DNA of 64,000 nt, taken from NCBI GenBank assembly GCA_022072455.1, contig JAJVHY010000015.1:124001-188000 (forward strand). Reading direction: 5' to 3'. Below, piece by piece: positions 10,684-20,129 of the stretch; positions within the stretch are counted from its first letter, which is position 1; each line of letters starts with the position of its first letter. Under the pieces are notes generated by a model. It searched no databases. It worked only from the letters and a program-made list of their open reading frames with translations, and was not told the origin of the DNA. Both the position numbers and the translations under genes were made by a program. The stretch is from Verrucomicrobiia bacterium (GTDB lineage Bacteria; Verrucomicrobiota; Verrucomicrobiia; Palsa-1439).

Positions 10684-13478
10684 TGACAGGAACAGTCAAA
10701 TTACCGGTGGAATTAGTGGCGGAGCAGGCGCGAGTGCGGCCGGCAGCGCCGGCGCTTGTGTCGGGCCGCCGGCAGTGGAGTTATGCGGAGTTGCAGGCGC
10801 AGGCGAACGCGGTGGCGGCGGAATTGGTTCGCCACGGGGCTGGTCCTGGGATGGTGGTCGGCGTGTATGGTGACGGGGCGCAGTCGCTGGAGGTGTTTGC
10901 AGCATTGTTGGGAATCTGGCAGGCGCGGGCCGTGTATTTGCCGCTGAATCCGGATTATCCGGCCAGTCGGTTGGCGTACAAGGTGGCAACGACAGGAGTG
11001 AAGGTGGTCTTGACGGAGCCGGGGCGGCGATTGCCGGCGGAGATGAAGGCGGTGGCGGTGGAGTTGGGGACGTTGGCCCGACCGGCGGGGGTGATTGAGT
11101 TGCCGGCAGGGCGGGCGGAGGATTTGGCGTATATCATTTTTACGTCGGGCAGCACGGGGCAGCCGAAAGGGGTGGAGGTCGAACAAGGTGGGTTGGCGAA
11201 TTTTGTGGCGAGTTGCGTGGCGAATTATGAACTGACGCCGGCGGATCGGGTGTTGCAGTTTGCGGCGTTGAGTTTTGATGTGAGCTTGGAGGAGATTTTG
11301 CCGACGTGGGCGGCGGGTGGAGCGTTGGTGTTGGGCGGGACGGAGCTGGTGGGGGCGTGGCCGCATTTTTTCAAGCAGTGCCGGGAGTTGGGCGTGACAG
11401 TGTTGAATTTGCCGACAGCGTACTGGCAGCAGATGGTGGCGGCGTTGGCGGCGGAGCCGACGCTGAAGTTGCCGGCGAGTGTGCGGTTGATGATCATCGG
11501 GGGTGAGGCGGCCCACGCGGAAGTGGTGGCGGAATGGCGCCGCCAGACGACGGTGCGGTTGCTGAATGCGTATGGGCCGACGGAAACGACAGTGGCGGCA
11601 ACGCTGGCGGATTTGACGAATTGGAACGGGACCGGAGTGGTGCCGATTGGGCGGCCGTTGGCGAATGTGACGGTGAAAGTGGTGGATGAACAATTGCGGG
11701 AGGTGCCGGAGGGCGAGTTGTTGATTGGTGGTGTCGGAGTGGCGCGGGGGTATGTGGGACAGCCGGAGTTGACGGCGGCGAAGTTCCTTTCCATCGGCAA
11801 TTGGAGTCGGTGGTATCGGACGGGAGATCGGGTCCGAAGTGGGGCGGACGGTCAGCTTGAGTTTTTGGGGCGGATTGATCAGCAGGTGAAGATTCGGGGA
11901 TTCCGTATTGAACCCGGCGAGGTTGAGGCGGAGTTGTTGACACATCCGCGTGTGCAGGCGGCGGCGGTGGTGGCCCACGCGGAAGCCGGGCATGAACCGC
12001 GACTCGTGGCGTATGTCGCGCCGAAACCGACGGCGGCGGTCGAATGTTGGCCGTGTCCGGGCGATTACGGGATTTACGATGAGGCGCTGTATTATGCGAT
12101 GACGCATGATGAGCAGCGGAATCAAGGTTACCGGGCGGCGCTCAAGCAGTGTGTGGCCGGTAAAGTGGTGATGGATTTGGGGACGGGAGCGGATGTGTTG
12201 TGGGCGCGGGAGTGTGTGGCGGCGGGGGCGACGCGGGTGTATGCGGTGGAGATTCAGGAGGCGGCTTACCGGCGGGGGATGGAGTTGGTGCAGCGGTTGG
12301 GGTTGGCCGACAAGATTCGGGTGTTGCACGGGGACGTGGCGACGATTCCCATCCCAGAATTGGTGGATGTTTGCGTGTCGGAATTGATCGGGTCGGTGGG
12401 GAGTTCGGAGGGCGCGGTGACTTTGTTGAATGCGGCGCGCCAGTGGTTGAAGCCGACGGGGGTCATGATTCCACGGCATTGCACGACGTTGATTGCCGGG
12501 TTGGAGTTGCCGGAGCCGGTGCCGCGGTTGGGGGAACTGGCGGCGCATTATGTGGAGCAGATTTTTGCGCAGAATGGCGGCCCCGGTGATTTGCGGATTG
12601 CGTTGAAGGGCTTGCGACCGGAGCAGGTGTTGTCGGATACCGCGGTGTTCGAGGAGTTGGATTTCCAGGAGCCGATGGCGGCGGAGTTTTCGCGGCCGGT
12701 AACGCTGACGGTCAAACGGGCGGGGCGACTTGATGGCTGGGTGTTGTGGTTGCAGTTGGCAGCGGGGGGCGGGGAGTTGATTGATAGTTTGCGGTGTCCG
12801 GGGAACTGGTTGCCGGTTTATTTTCCGGCGTTTGCGCCGGGGTTGCCGGTGCAGCCGGGGGATGTGGTGACGGGGACGGCGCGGGCGGTTTTGGCGGCGG
12901 ATGGCCGGCGGCCGGATTATTTCTTTGAAGGTGTGGTGACGCGGGCGGGGCAGGCGCCGGTGCCGTTTGCGGTGGAGTCGCGCGTGGTGCCGACGCGGTG
13001 GCGGCAGGCGCCGTTTTATGACCGGTTGTTTGCGGGTGAGTTGCCGGCGCGGTTGACGGCGGGAGCGGTGCAGCAGCATTTGCGGGGACGGTTGCCGGAA
13101 CACATGGTGCCGAGCGCGGTGGTTTTGTTGGAGCAGTTGCCGCTGACGCCGGGCGGGAAGGTTGACCGGCAGAAGTTGCCGGTGGTGCGCGGGGGGATGG
13201 GACCGGTTGGGGTCAAGCCGCGGACGCCGCTGGAGGCGGAGTTGGCGCAGATCTGGGCGGATGTGTTCGGCGTGCCGGCAGTCGGGGTCGAGGATAACTT
13301 TTTTGAGTTGGGCGGGCATTCACTGATGGCGGTGCAGATTGTGTCGCGCGTGTTGGCGAAGCTGGCGGTGGATTTGCCGATGGAGGTCGTATTTCAGCAG
13401 CCGACGATCCGGAGCATGGCGAAGTCTCTCGCGCCGGCAGTGGCGGCAGCTGAGGCGATCACGGAGGGTGAGTTATGA
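10683..13478 (+). CDS. NRPS A-(PRMT-like MT)-T protein, no condensation domain
   Basis: A 931-aa protein whose ATG shares one base with the preceding TAA. The adenylation domain (TSGSTGQPKG near 153, FDVSLEE near 198, NAYGPTE, KIRGFRIEPGE near 405) is interrupted after core A8 by about 330 residues and resumes with the A10 lysine motif (LTPGGKVDRQ near 822). The insert is a class I methyltransferase with motif I VMDLGTGADV near 496 and a C-terminal beta-barrel-like part. It resembles protein arginine methyltransferases, including a double-E loop (SELIGSVGSSE). A carrier domain follows (GGHS, Ser880), then an acidic tail (AITEGEL) that could engage TubC-type docking domains. The hand-aligned A code (DVLNIGAVA-K) matches nothing I can name confidently. 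Without a C domain it probably loads a starter or supplies a methylated residue in trans. Confidence 0.93.
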   Translation: MTGTVKLPVELVAEQARVRPAAPALVSGRRQWSYAELQAQANAVAAELVRHGAGPGMVVGVYGDGAQSLEVFAALLGIWQARAVYLPLNPDYPASRLAYKVATTGVKVVLTEPGRRLPAEMKAVAVELGTLARPAGVIELPAGRAEDLAYIIFTSGSTGQPKGVEVEQGGLANFVASCVANYELTPADRVLQFAALSFDVSLEEILPTWAAGGALVLGGTELVGAWPHFFKQCRELGVTVLNLPTAYWQQMVAALAAEPTLKLPASVRLMIIGGEAAHAEVVAEWRRQTTVRLLNAYGPTETTVAATLADLTNWNGTGVVPIGRPLANVTVKVVDEQLREVPEGELLIGGVGVARGYVGQPELTAAKFLSIGNWSRWYRTGDRVRSGADGQLEFLGRIDQQVKIRGFRIEPGEVEAELLTHPRVQAAAVVAHAEAGHEPRLVAYVAPKPTAAVECWPCPGDYGIYDEALYYAMTHDEQRNQGYRAALKQCVAGKVVMDLGTGADVLWARECVAAGATRVYAVEIQEAAYRRGMELVQRLGLADKIRVLHGDVATIPIPELVDVCVSELIGSVGSSEGAVTLLNAARQWLKPTGVMIPRHCTTLIAGLELPEPVPRLGELAAHYVEQIFAQNGGPGDLRIALKGLRPEQVLSDTAVFEELDFQEPMAAEFSRPVTLTVKRAGRLDGWVLWLQLAAGGGELIDSLRCPGNWLPVYFPAFAPGLPVQPGDVVTGTARAVLAADGRRPDYFFEGVVTRAGQAPVPFAVESRVVPTRWRQAPFYDRLFAGELPARLTAGAVQQHLRGRLPEHMVPSAVVLLEQLPLTPGGKVDRQKLPVVRGGMGPVGVKPRTPLEAELAQIWADVFGVPAVGVEDNFFELGGHSLMAVQIVSRVLAKLAVDLPMEVVFQQPTIRSMAKSLAPAVAAAEAITEGEL

Positions 13479-16400
13479 CGGTGGAGCAACTGATAGAGTC
13501 GTTGGAGCAACAAGGGGTGCAGCTCTGGTTGGAGGGTGACCGGGTGCAGTATAAGGCGGCGGCGAAGGTGTTGACGCCGGCGGTGATTGCGGCGTTGCGG
13601 GAACGGAAGCCGCAAATCGTGGAGTATTTGCAGAAGAAGGCGGCCGGGAGTGAGGGGCCGGCGACGTTGTCGTTTACGCAGGAGGCGCTGTGGTTTCTGG
13701 ACAAGCTGGTGCCGAATAGTTTGGCGTACGTGATTCCGTTGGCGGTGCGGTTGAGCGGGTCGTTGAATTTGGCGGCGCTGCAACGGAGCTTTGGGGAGAT
13801 TGTCCGGCGGCATGAGGTGTTGCGGACGGTGTTCGAGGCGCCGGAGGGGAAGCCGATCGCGCGGGTCCTGCCGGCGCAGGAGTGGAGTTTGCCGGTGGTG
13901 GATTTGCCGGGTTGTCCCGAGGCGCAGTGGGAGGCGGAGATCAAGCGGTTGGTGGAGGAGGAATCGCGGCGCCCATTTGATTTGACGCGCGATTTGATGA
14001 TGCGGACGAAGTTGTTCCGGTTGGCGCCGACGGAGCATGTGCTGACGGTGATGATGCATCATATCGCGTCGGACGGCTGGTCGGTGGAGGTGTTACTCAA
14101 GGAGTTGAGTGCGTTGTACGAGGCGGATTGCGCGAATCGGCCGGCGCAGTTGCCGGAGTTGCCGCTGCAGTATGCGGGGCATGTCATCCGGCAGCGGCAG
14201 CGGTTGCGCGGGCCGGTGATGCAGCAGCAGCTGGAATATTGGCGGACGGCGCTCGCGGGGGCACCGCCGCGATTGGATTTGCCGATTGATAAGCCGCGGC
14301 CGCCAGTGCAGACGATGAACGGGTGGCGCGTGCAGGAGGTTTTTTCGCCGGCGCTGTTGGCGGGGCTGCAGGAGTTGAGTCGGCGGGAGAAGGCAAGTTT
14401 GTTCATGACGCTGCTGGCAGCGTTTCAGGTGTTGCTGCACCGGTATACGCAGCAGGAAGACATTTTGGTGGGCACACCCGTGGCGTGCCGGAATCGGCCG
14501 GAAGTGGAGAACCTCATCGGGTGTTTCGTCAACACGGCGGTGATCCGCGGGAAGTTGACTGGCGCGACCACTTTTCGCGAGGTGTTGGCAAGCGCGCGGG
14601 AGGCGACGTTTGGGGCGCTGGCCAATCAGGAATTTCCGCTGGAATTGTTGGTGAAGGAGTTGCAGCCGGAGCGGGATTTGGCGTACGCGCCGCTGTTTCA
14701 GGTGATGTTCGTCGCCAACAATTACGAAGAGTCGTTGCGCGAGATGGCGGGCTTGAAGCTGACGCCGGTGGAGGCGGTGGCGCCGGCGGCCCCAGTGGAT
14801 TTGACCTTGTATTTCGAGGCCATCAAAGATGGGTTGGCGATCCAGTTGGAGTTCAACACGGATTTGTTCGAGCCGGCGTCGATCGGCAGGATGTTCGGGC
14901 ATTACCGGACTTTGCTCGAAGGGATTGTCGCGAACCCGGCCCAGCCCATCGGGGAATTGCCGTTGTTGCCGGCGGCCGAGAAGCGGCAAATTCTGGTCGA
15001 GTGGAATGATTCGTACTTGAAGTTCCGCGATGAGCAGACGTTGGCGGACTTGTTTGAGGAACAGGCGGCGAAGACGCCGGATGCGGTGGCGGTGGTGGCC
15101 GGGAAGCGGCGGTTGACGTATGCGGAGTTAAATGCGGCGGCCAATCAACTGGCGGATTATCTGCGCGGGTTGGGAGTGCAGCCGGAGGTGTTGGTGGCGA
15201 TTTGTGTCAAACGCTCGCCGCAGATGATCATCGCGATTTTGGCCATTCTGAAAGCCGGTGGTGCGTACGTGCCGGTGGATCCGAATTATCCGCGCGAACG
15301 CATGGCGTTTCTTCTGGAAGATTCGCAGGCGAAGATTTTGCTGACGCAACGGGAGTTGCGCGACCGGTTGCCGGCGCTTGCGGCGCAAGTGGTGGAACTG
15401 GATGGGCTGGATGTGACAGAACAGAGCCGGGAGAATTTACCGGCGACAGCCACGGCGACGAATCTGGCGTATCTCATTTTCACTTCCGGTTCGACTGGCC
15501 GGCCGAAGGCGGTGGCGGTTGAACACCGGAACGCAGTGGTCATGGTTGCGTGGGCACGCACGGTGTATGCGCCGGCTGATTACGCCGGGTTGCTGTTCGC
15601 GACGTCGATTTGTTTTGATTTGTCGGTGTACGAACTCTTTTTCCCGTTGGGCAGCGGGGGGAAGGTGATTCTGGCGGAGAATGCGTTGGAGTTGCATTCG
15701 TTGCCGGCGGTCAAGGAAGTGACGTTGATCAATACGGTGCCGTCGGTGATGGCGGAGTTGCTGCGGGTGGGGCCGTTGCCGGCGAATGTGCGCATCGTGA
15801 ATCTGGCGGGAGAATTTTTGCCGCAGGCGATGGTGGAGCAGTTGTATGGGCTGGGGGTGAGCAAGGTGTTCGATTTGTACGGCCCGAGCGAGGATACGAC
15901 GTATTCGACATGGACGTTGCGGACGCCGGGCGGCACCCCCAACATCGGGCGGCCGATTTCGAATACGCAAGCTTACGTGCTGGATAAGCGGTTGCAGCCG
16001 GTGCCGGTCGGGGTGGCGGGGGAAATTTATCTCGCGGGGACAGGGGTTTGCCGGGGGTATTTGAATCGGCCCGAGTTGACGGCGGAGAAATTTCTGCCGA
16101 ATCCATTCCGGCCGGGGGGCCGGATGTATCGGACGGGTGATTTGGCCCGGTACCGGCCGGATGGGTTGTTGGAGTATTTGGGCCGGGTGGACCGGCAGGT
16201 GAAGATCCGGGGATTTCGGATCGAGCCGGATGAGGTGCAGGCCACCCTCCGGAAACATCCCCAAGTACACGAGGCGGTGGTCACGGTGCGGGAAGATGTG
16301 CCGGGGGACAAACGGTTGGTCGCGTATGTCGTGAGCAACAAGGGGCAAGAGCCAACGGCGGCGATCTTGCGGGAGTTTGTGGAGCAGAAGTTGCCGGCGT

Positions 16401-17617
16401 ACATGGTGCCGAGCGCGTTTGTGTTGTTGCCGGCGTTGCCGTTGACGCCGAATGGGAAATTGGATCACCGGGCGTTGCCGGCGCCGCAGGTGATGGCGGC
16501 GGATGCCGCGCCGGCGTACGTGGCGCCGCGCGATGAGTTGGAGGTGCAGTTGGCTGGGGTTTGGGCGGAGTTGTTTAACCGGTCGCCGATCGGGCGGGAT
16601 GACAATTTTTTTGAGTTGGGTGGACATTCGTTATTGGCGGTGCGGCTGATGGCGCATATCGAGAAGCTCACCGGCAAGAATCTGCCGTTGGTGACGTTGT
16701 TTCAGGCGCCGACAATCGAGCGGCTGGCGGCGGTGTTGCGACAGGAGGGTTGGACGCCGCCGTGGCAGACCTTGGTGGCAATCAAGCCGGGCGGGAGCAA
16801 GCCGCCATTTTATTGTGTCCACGGCGTGGGCGGGAACATTTTGGAGTACCTCGACCTGGCGAAGTACATGGACAATGACCAGCCGTTTTATGGGATTCAA
16901 GCGGTGGGCTTGGATGGGAAGCAGCGGTGGCTGGAGACGGTCGAGGAACAGGCGGCGCATCACATCGGGGAGATCCGGGCGTTTCAGCCGACGGGGCCGT
17001 ATTTCTTGGGTGGGTCGTCGTATGGCGGGTTGGTGGCGTATGAGATGGCGCAGCAGTTGCACCGGGCTGGGCAGAAAGTGGCGCTGTTGGCGTTTTTCGA
17101 TACCGGCGGGCCGGGGTATCCGGAGTATCTCGACACAGCGTCGTGTGTCCAGAAGTGGTGGGATTATCAGCGGTACCGGTTTGCGTTGCATTGGGGGAAT
17201 TTTCGCGCGGCGAGTGGCCGGCAGAAATGGGATTATGTGCGGGAGAAGACCACGCGGTTGGTTTTCCGGGTGGGGTGGTACGCCCGGCGGTTCCGGGATC
17301 GCTTCAAGAAGCGAGTGGCGGAAATCAATTTGCCGAAAGTCCTCGCGCAAACCAAAAAAGTGGGTGAAGCCGCAGCCGACCAGTATGTGGTGAAGCCGTA
17401 TCCCGGCAAGGCTGTGTTGTTCCGGGCGACTCAGCAGCCGCCAGGAATTCGGCCGGATCCGACGTTGGGGTGGGGGCCGTATGTGTTGGGTGGGATTGAG
17501 TTTTATGATACGCCGGGTCATCACGGGGCGATTGTGCGGGATCCGCGGGCGCAGAAGTTGGCGGAGCAGTTGATGGACGCGTTGAAGAAGGTGCATGCAG
17601 AAGAACGGAAGAGTTGA
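13475..17617 (+). CDS. Nonribosomal peptide synthetase, TubC-C-A-T-TE
   Basis: A 1380-aa single-module termination synthetase, overlapping the previous gene as ATGA. Domains: TubC-type docking (1-50), C (HHIASDG near 195), A (TSGSTGRPKA near 670, FDLSVYE near 714, LYGPSED), T (GGHS, Ser1052) and TE (GSSYG, Ser1182; LLAFFDT and a late GHHG). The hand-aligned A code DLYNNALTY-K resembles codes reported for small residues such as Ala (DLFNNALTYK); this prediction is weak. The T-TE part is nearly a copy of the end of the large synthetase, including long identical DNA stretches, so the two ends share a recent duplication or gene conversion. Because both proteins have a TE, either there are two release points or one TE is auxiliary. 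Confidence 0.94.
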   Translation: MTVEQLIESLEQQGVQLWLEGDRVQYKAAAKVLTPAVIAALRERKPQIVEYLQKKAAGSEGPATLSFTQEALWFLDKLVPNSLAYVIPLAVRLSGSLNLAALQRSFGEIVRRHEVLRTVFEAPEGKPIARVLPAQEWSLPVVDLPGCPEAQWEAEIKRLVEEESRRPFDLTRDLMMRTKLFRLAPTEHVLTVMMHHIASDGWSVEVLLKELSALYEADCANRPAQLPELPLQYAGHVIRQRQRLRGPVMQQQLEYWRTALAGAPPRLDLPIDKPRPPVQTMNGWRVQEVFSPALLAGLQELSRREKASLFMTLLAAFQVLLHRYTQQEDILVGTPVACRNRPEVENLIGCFVNTAVIRGKLTGATTFREVLASAREATFGALANQEFPLELLVKELQPERDLAYAPLFQVMFVANNYEESLREMAGLKLTPVEAVAPAAPVDLTLYFEAIKDGLAIQLEFNTDLFEPASIGRMFGHYRTLLEGIVANPAQPIGELPLLPAAEKRQILVEWNDSYLKFRDEQTLADLFEEQAAKTPDAVAVVAGKRRLTYAELNAAANQLADYLRGLGVQPEVLVAICVKRSPQMIIAILAILKAGGAYVPVDPNYPRERMAFLLEDSQAKILLTQRELRDRLPALAAQVVELDGLDVTEQSRENLPATATATNLAYLIFTSGSTGRPKAVAVEHRNAVVMVAWARTVYAPADYAGLLFATSICFDLSVYELFFPLGSGGKVILAENALELHSLPAVKEVTLINTVPSVMAELLRVGPLPANVRIVNLAGEFLPQAMVEQLYGLGVSKVFDLYGPSEDTTYSTWTLRTPGGTPNIGRPISNTQAYVLDKRLQPVPVGVAGEIYLAGTGVCRGYLNRPELTAEKFLPNPFRPGGRMYRTGDLARYRPDGLLEYLGRVDRQVKIRGFRIEPDEVQATLRKHPQVHEAVVTVREDVPGDKRLVAYVVSNKGQEPTAAILREFVEQKLPAYMVPSAFVLLPALPLTPNGKLDHRALPAPQVMAADAAPAYVAPRDELEVQLAGVWAELFNRSPIGRDDNFFELGGHSLLAVRLMAHIEKLTGKNLPLVTLFQAPTIERLAAVLRQEGWTPPWQTLVAIKPGGSKPPFYCVHGVGGNILEYLDLAKYMDNDQPFYGIQAVGLDGKQRWLETVEEQAAHHIGEIRAFQPTGPYFLGGSSYGGLVAYEMAQQLHRAGQKVALLAFFDTGGPGYPEYLDTASCVQKWWDYQRYRFALHWGNFRAASGRQKWDYVREKTTRLVFRVGWYARRFRDRFKKRVAEINLPKVLAQTKKVGEAAADQYVVKPYPGKAVLFRATQQPPGIRPDPTLGWGPYVLGGIEFYDTPGHHGAIVRDPRAQKLAEQLMDALKKVHAEERKS

Positions 17618-17621
17618 CGGC

Positions 17622-18320
17622 ATGGCGAACGAAACCCAACGCATCCAAAAGACTTATCAGGAATATCGTGAGAGCGCGGCGGCGCAGTCCCGGTGGTCGA
17701 TCGCCAATCCCGGGAATCGGTGGATTGAAGAGGAGCGCGCGCGGCGGGTGGCGGCGTTGTGGGCGGCGCCGCGGTCGCCGGCGGCGGGTGAGCGGCGGGT
17801 GTTGGAGATTGGGTGTGGCGCGGGCGGGGTTTTGGGCGGGTTGATCCCGTTGGGGGCGCGGCCGGAGAATTTGTACGGGGTGGATTTGGTGCCGGAGCGA
17901 ATCGCGGCGGCGCAGGTGGCATATCCGCGCATTCATTTTCAAGCCGGGAATGCGGAGCAGTTGGAGTTTGCGCCGGGAATGTTCGATTGGGTGCTGGTGT
18001 TCACGGTGTTCAGTTCGATTTTGGACCCGCAGATGGCGCGGAATGTGGCCGGCGAGGTGCGGCGGGTGCTCAAACCGGGCGGCGTCGTGCTGTGGTATGA
18101 CTTTCGCTATAACAATCCGCAGAATCCCAACGTGCGGGGGATGAAGTTGGGGCGGATTCGGGAGTTGTTTCCGGATTTTGCGCTGGAATTGCGCTCGATC
18201 ACGTTGTTGCCGCCGTTGAGTCGGCGGTTGAATGGGTTGTTGCCGGTTCTCTATCCGGTGCTATCGTGGCTGCCGCCGTTGCGGACGCATTATTTGGGTT
18301 TGATGACGCGGACAAAATGA
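17622..18320 (+). CDS. Methyltransferase type 11 (SAM-dependent)
   Basis: About 232 aa from ATG 17622, which sits 4 bases after the synthetase stop; an in-frame ATG at 17595 inside the synthetase gene is possible but less likely. Motif I is VLEIGCGAGG, the acidic strand-2 end is YGVDLVPE, and a motif near VLKPGGVVLWYD matches the Methyltransf_11 fold. The product is soluble, with no membrane segment. It probably methylates an amine, hydroxyl or carboxylate on the peptide or its sugar, but the target cannot be read from sequence. Its stop overlaps the start of the aminotransferase, linking the peptide genes to the sugar genes. Confidence 0.88.
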   Translation: MANETQRIQKTYQEYRESAAAQSRWSIANPGNRWIEEERARRVAALWAAPRSPAAGERRVLEIGCGAGGVLGGLIPLGARPENLYGVDLVPERIAAAQVAYPRIHFQAGNAEQLEFAPGMFDWVLVFTVFSSILDPQMARNVAGEVRRVLKPGGVVLWYDFRYNNPQNPNVRGMKLGRIRELFPDFALELRSITLLPPLSRRLNGLLPVLYPVLSWLPPLRTHYLGLMTRTK

Positions 18321-19507
18321 AAACGATTCCTTTTTATAAGCCCCACATCGGCCAGGCGGAAATTGATGCCGTCGTGGACACGCTGCGGAGTGGGTGGCTG
18401 ACGACCGGGCCGAAGACGAAGCAGTTCGAGGCGGAGTTTGCCCGGTATGTCGGTCAACAACATGCGGTGGCGCTGAATTCGTGCACGGCGGCGTTGCATT
18501 TGGCGTTGGAGGCGATCGGGTTGAAGCCCGGGCAGTCGGTAGTAGTTCCGACATTGACATTTGCGGCAACGGCGGAGGTGGTCCGGTATTTCAACGCGAA
18601 ACCGATTTTGGTGGATTGCCGGGTGACGGATTTCAATCTCGATCCCCATGACGCTGAGGCGAAGATTAGCGCGGCCCGGCAACGTGGGGAAGAGGTGGTA
18701 GCCATCATCCCGGTGCATTACGGCGGACAGATTGCGGATATGGCGGCGATATTGCGGTTGGCGGCCAAGTTTGGGTTGAAGGTGATTGAGGACGCGGCGC
18801 ATTGTTGTCCGGCGTATTACCGGCAGGATGCGAGCTCACCGTGGTTGCCGGTGGGAGCGGAGTCGGCGGTGAGTTGTTATTCGTTTTATGCGAACAAGAC
18901 GATCACGACCGGCGAGGGCGGGATGGCTTGTACGTCAAATGCGGAGTTGGCTGACCGGATGCGGGTGATGTCGTTGCATGGGATTTCCAAGGATGCCTGG
19001 AAGCGGTTTACGGCCAGCGGATCGTGGTATTACGAGATCGTGGCGCCGGGGTTTAAGTACAATTTGACGGATATTGCGGCGGCCATCGGGTTGGAGCAGT
19101 TGCGGCAAGCCGACCGGCTGCGGGAACTGCGGGAGCAATGGGCGCGAATGTATTCGGAGTTGCTGGGTGGGGTGGAGGAGTTGGTCTTGCCGGTGGTGCA
19201 GGCGGAGCGGATTCATTCATGGCATTTGTATGTGATCCGGTTGCGATTGAATCGGCTGCGGATTGACCGGGCCCAGTTCATCACGGAACTGAAGGAGCGG
19301 GGGATTGGGAGCAGCGTGCATTGGCTGCCGTTGCACATGCACCCGTATTACCGGCAGACGTATGGGTACCGGGCGGAGGATTTGCCGGTGGCGGCGGGAT
19401 TGTATCCGGAGTTGATTACGTTGCCGCTTTTCCCGGATATGACGGCAGATGACGTGGCGACCGTAAGTTCGGCGGTACGCGGAATCATCGAGGCGAATCG
19501 GAAGTGA
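18317..19507 (+). CDS. DegT/DnrJ/EryC1/StrS-family nucleotide-sugar aminotransferase
   Basis: 396 aa from ATG 18317, overlapping the methyltransferase stop as ATGA. This start gives the canonical family opening (IPFYKPHIG, then SGWLTTGPK). A PLP-binding lysine lies in SFYANKTITTGEGG (K194), with EDAAH upstream as the usual pyridine-contacting acidic motif. Members transfer an amino group from glutamate to a keto-sugar nucleotide. Together with the downstream 4,6-dehydratase and PglC-like transferase it makes the core of a bacillosamine-like (amino-sugar) route: dehydratase, aminotransferase, phosphoglycosyl transferase. No PglD-like acetyltransferase is present in the window. PglE-like function is inferred from these neighbours; exact sugar unknown. 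Confidence 0.93.
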   Translation: MKTIPFYKPHIGQAEIDAVVDTLRSGWLTTGPKTKQFEAEFARYVGQQHAVALNSCTAALHLALEAIGLKPGQSVVVPTLTFAATAEVVRYFNAKPILVDCRVTDFNLDPHDAEAKISAARQRGEEVVAIIPVHYGGQIADMAAILRLAAKFGLKVIEDAAHCCPAYYRQDASSPWLPVGAESAVSCYSFYANKTITTGEGGMACTSNAELADRMRVMSLHGISKDAWKRFTASGSWYYEIVAPGFKYNLTDIAAAIGLEQLRQADRLRELREQWARMYSELLGGVEELVLPVVQAERIHSWHLYVIRLRLNRLRIDRAQFITELKERGIGSSVHWLPLHMHPYYRQTYGYRAEDLPVAAGLYPELITLPLFPDMTADDVATVSSAVRGIIEANRK

Positions 19508-19508
19508 G

Positions 19509-20129
19509 ATGACGAATCCAGTGGTCAAACGAGTGTTCGATTTCAGTTTGGCGGCGATCGGACTGTTGGTATTGAGTCCGGTGTTGCTGGTTTTGGCGCT
19601 GTTGGTGAAGATTTCTGACGGCGGGCCGTCTTTCTACCGGCAGCAACGAGTTGGCCAAGGAGGTCAGCTTTTTTGGATCTGGAAATTTCGGACAATGATC
19701 GTGAACGCGGAGCGGCAAGGGCTTGGGGTGACGAAAGATGGGGATGCGCGGATCACTCGGATCGGACGGTGGTTGCGGAAGTCAAAACTTGATGAATTGC
19801 CCCAGTTGTGGAATGTCTTACGGGGCGATATGAGCCTCGTCGGGCCTCGTCCAGAAGTTCCACGCTATGTCGCGCGTTATACAGAAGCACAACGTGCGGT
19901 TTTGACATTAAAGCCTGGGGTTACCGATTTGGCGACTTTAGCGTTTCGTAATGAGGAAGAGCTTTTGGCCAGCGCCGCAGATGTGGAAAAATATTATGTG
20001 GAGCAGTGTCTCCCGCGGAAGATTGAGTTGAATTTGGCCTATCAACAGCGGGCGAATTTGTGGCAGGATATGCGGTTAATTGGGCAAACAATAATTGGCG
20101 GTCGCGGTCAGGGAACAGGGAAAATTTAG
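19509..20129 (+). CDS. Bacterial sugar transferase, PglC/WcaJ-type phosphoglycosyl transferase
   Basis: 206 aa, starting one base after the aminotransferase stop. There is a single hydrophobic N-terminal segment (about 12-35), then the Bac_transf motifs: KFRTM, an acidic LDELPQLWNVLRGDMS segment and LVGPRPE. The length equals that of monotopic PglC rather than the long polytopic WcaJ/WbaP enzymes. The family moves a phospho-sugar from a UDP-sugar to undecaprenyl phosphate at the inner face of the cytoplasmic membrane, starting assembly of a glycan. It most likely uses the amino sugar made by the flanking enzymes. Confidence 0.93.
   Translation: MTNPVVKRVFDFSLAAIGLLVLSPVLLVLALLVKISDGGPSFYRQQRVGQGGQLFWIWKFRTMIVNAERQGLGVTKDGDARITRIGRWLRKSKLDELPQLWNVLRGDMSLVGPRPEVPRYVARYTEAQRAVLTLKPGVTDLATLAFRNEEELLASAADVEKYYVEQCLPRKIELNLAYQQRANLWQDMRLIGQTIIGGRGQGTGKI

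Noticed and set aside
1876-13319. Several long minus-strand ORFs (for example 1876-3891, 3964-5319, 8851-10659, 10713-13319)
   Set aside because: They are rich in Arg, His and Pro, lack domains, and lie exactly antisense to NRPS codons with biased third positions; they are frame shadows.
463-17617. Siderophore synthetase interpretation
   Set aside because: No cyclisation domain, salicylate/DHB activating enzyme, hydroxylase or TonB-dependent receptor is visible; predicted Gly, D-Ser and a small residue do not point to a known siderophore.
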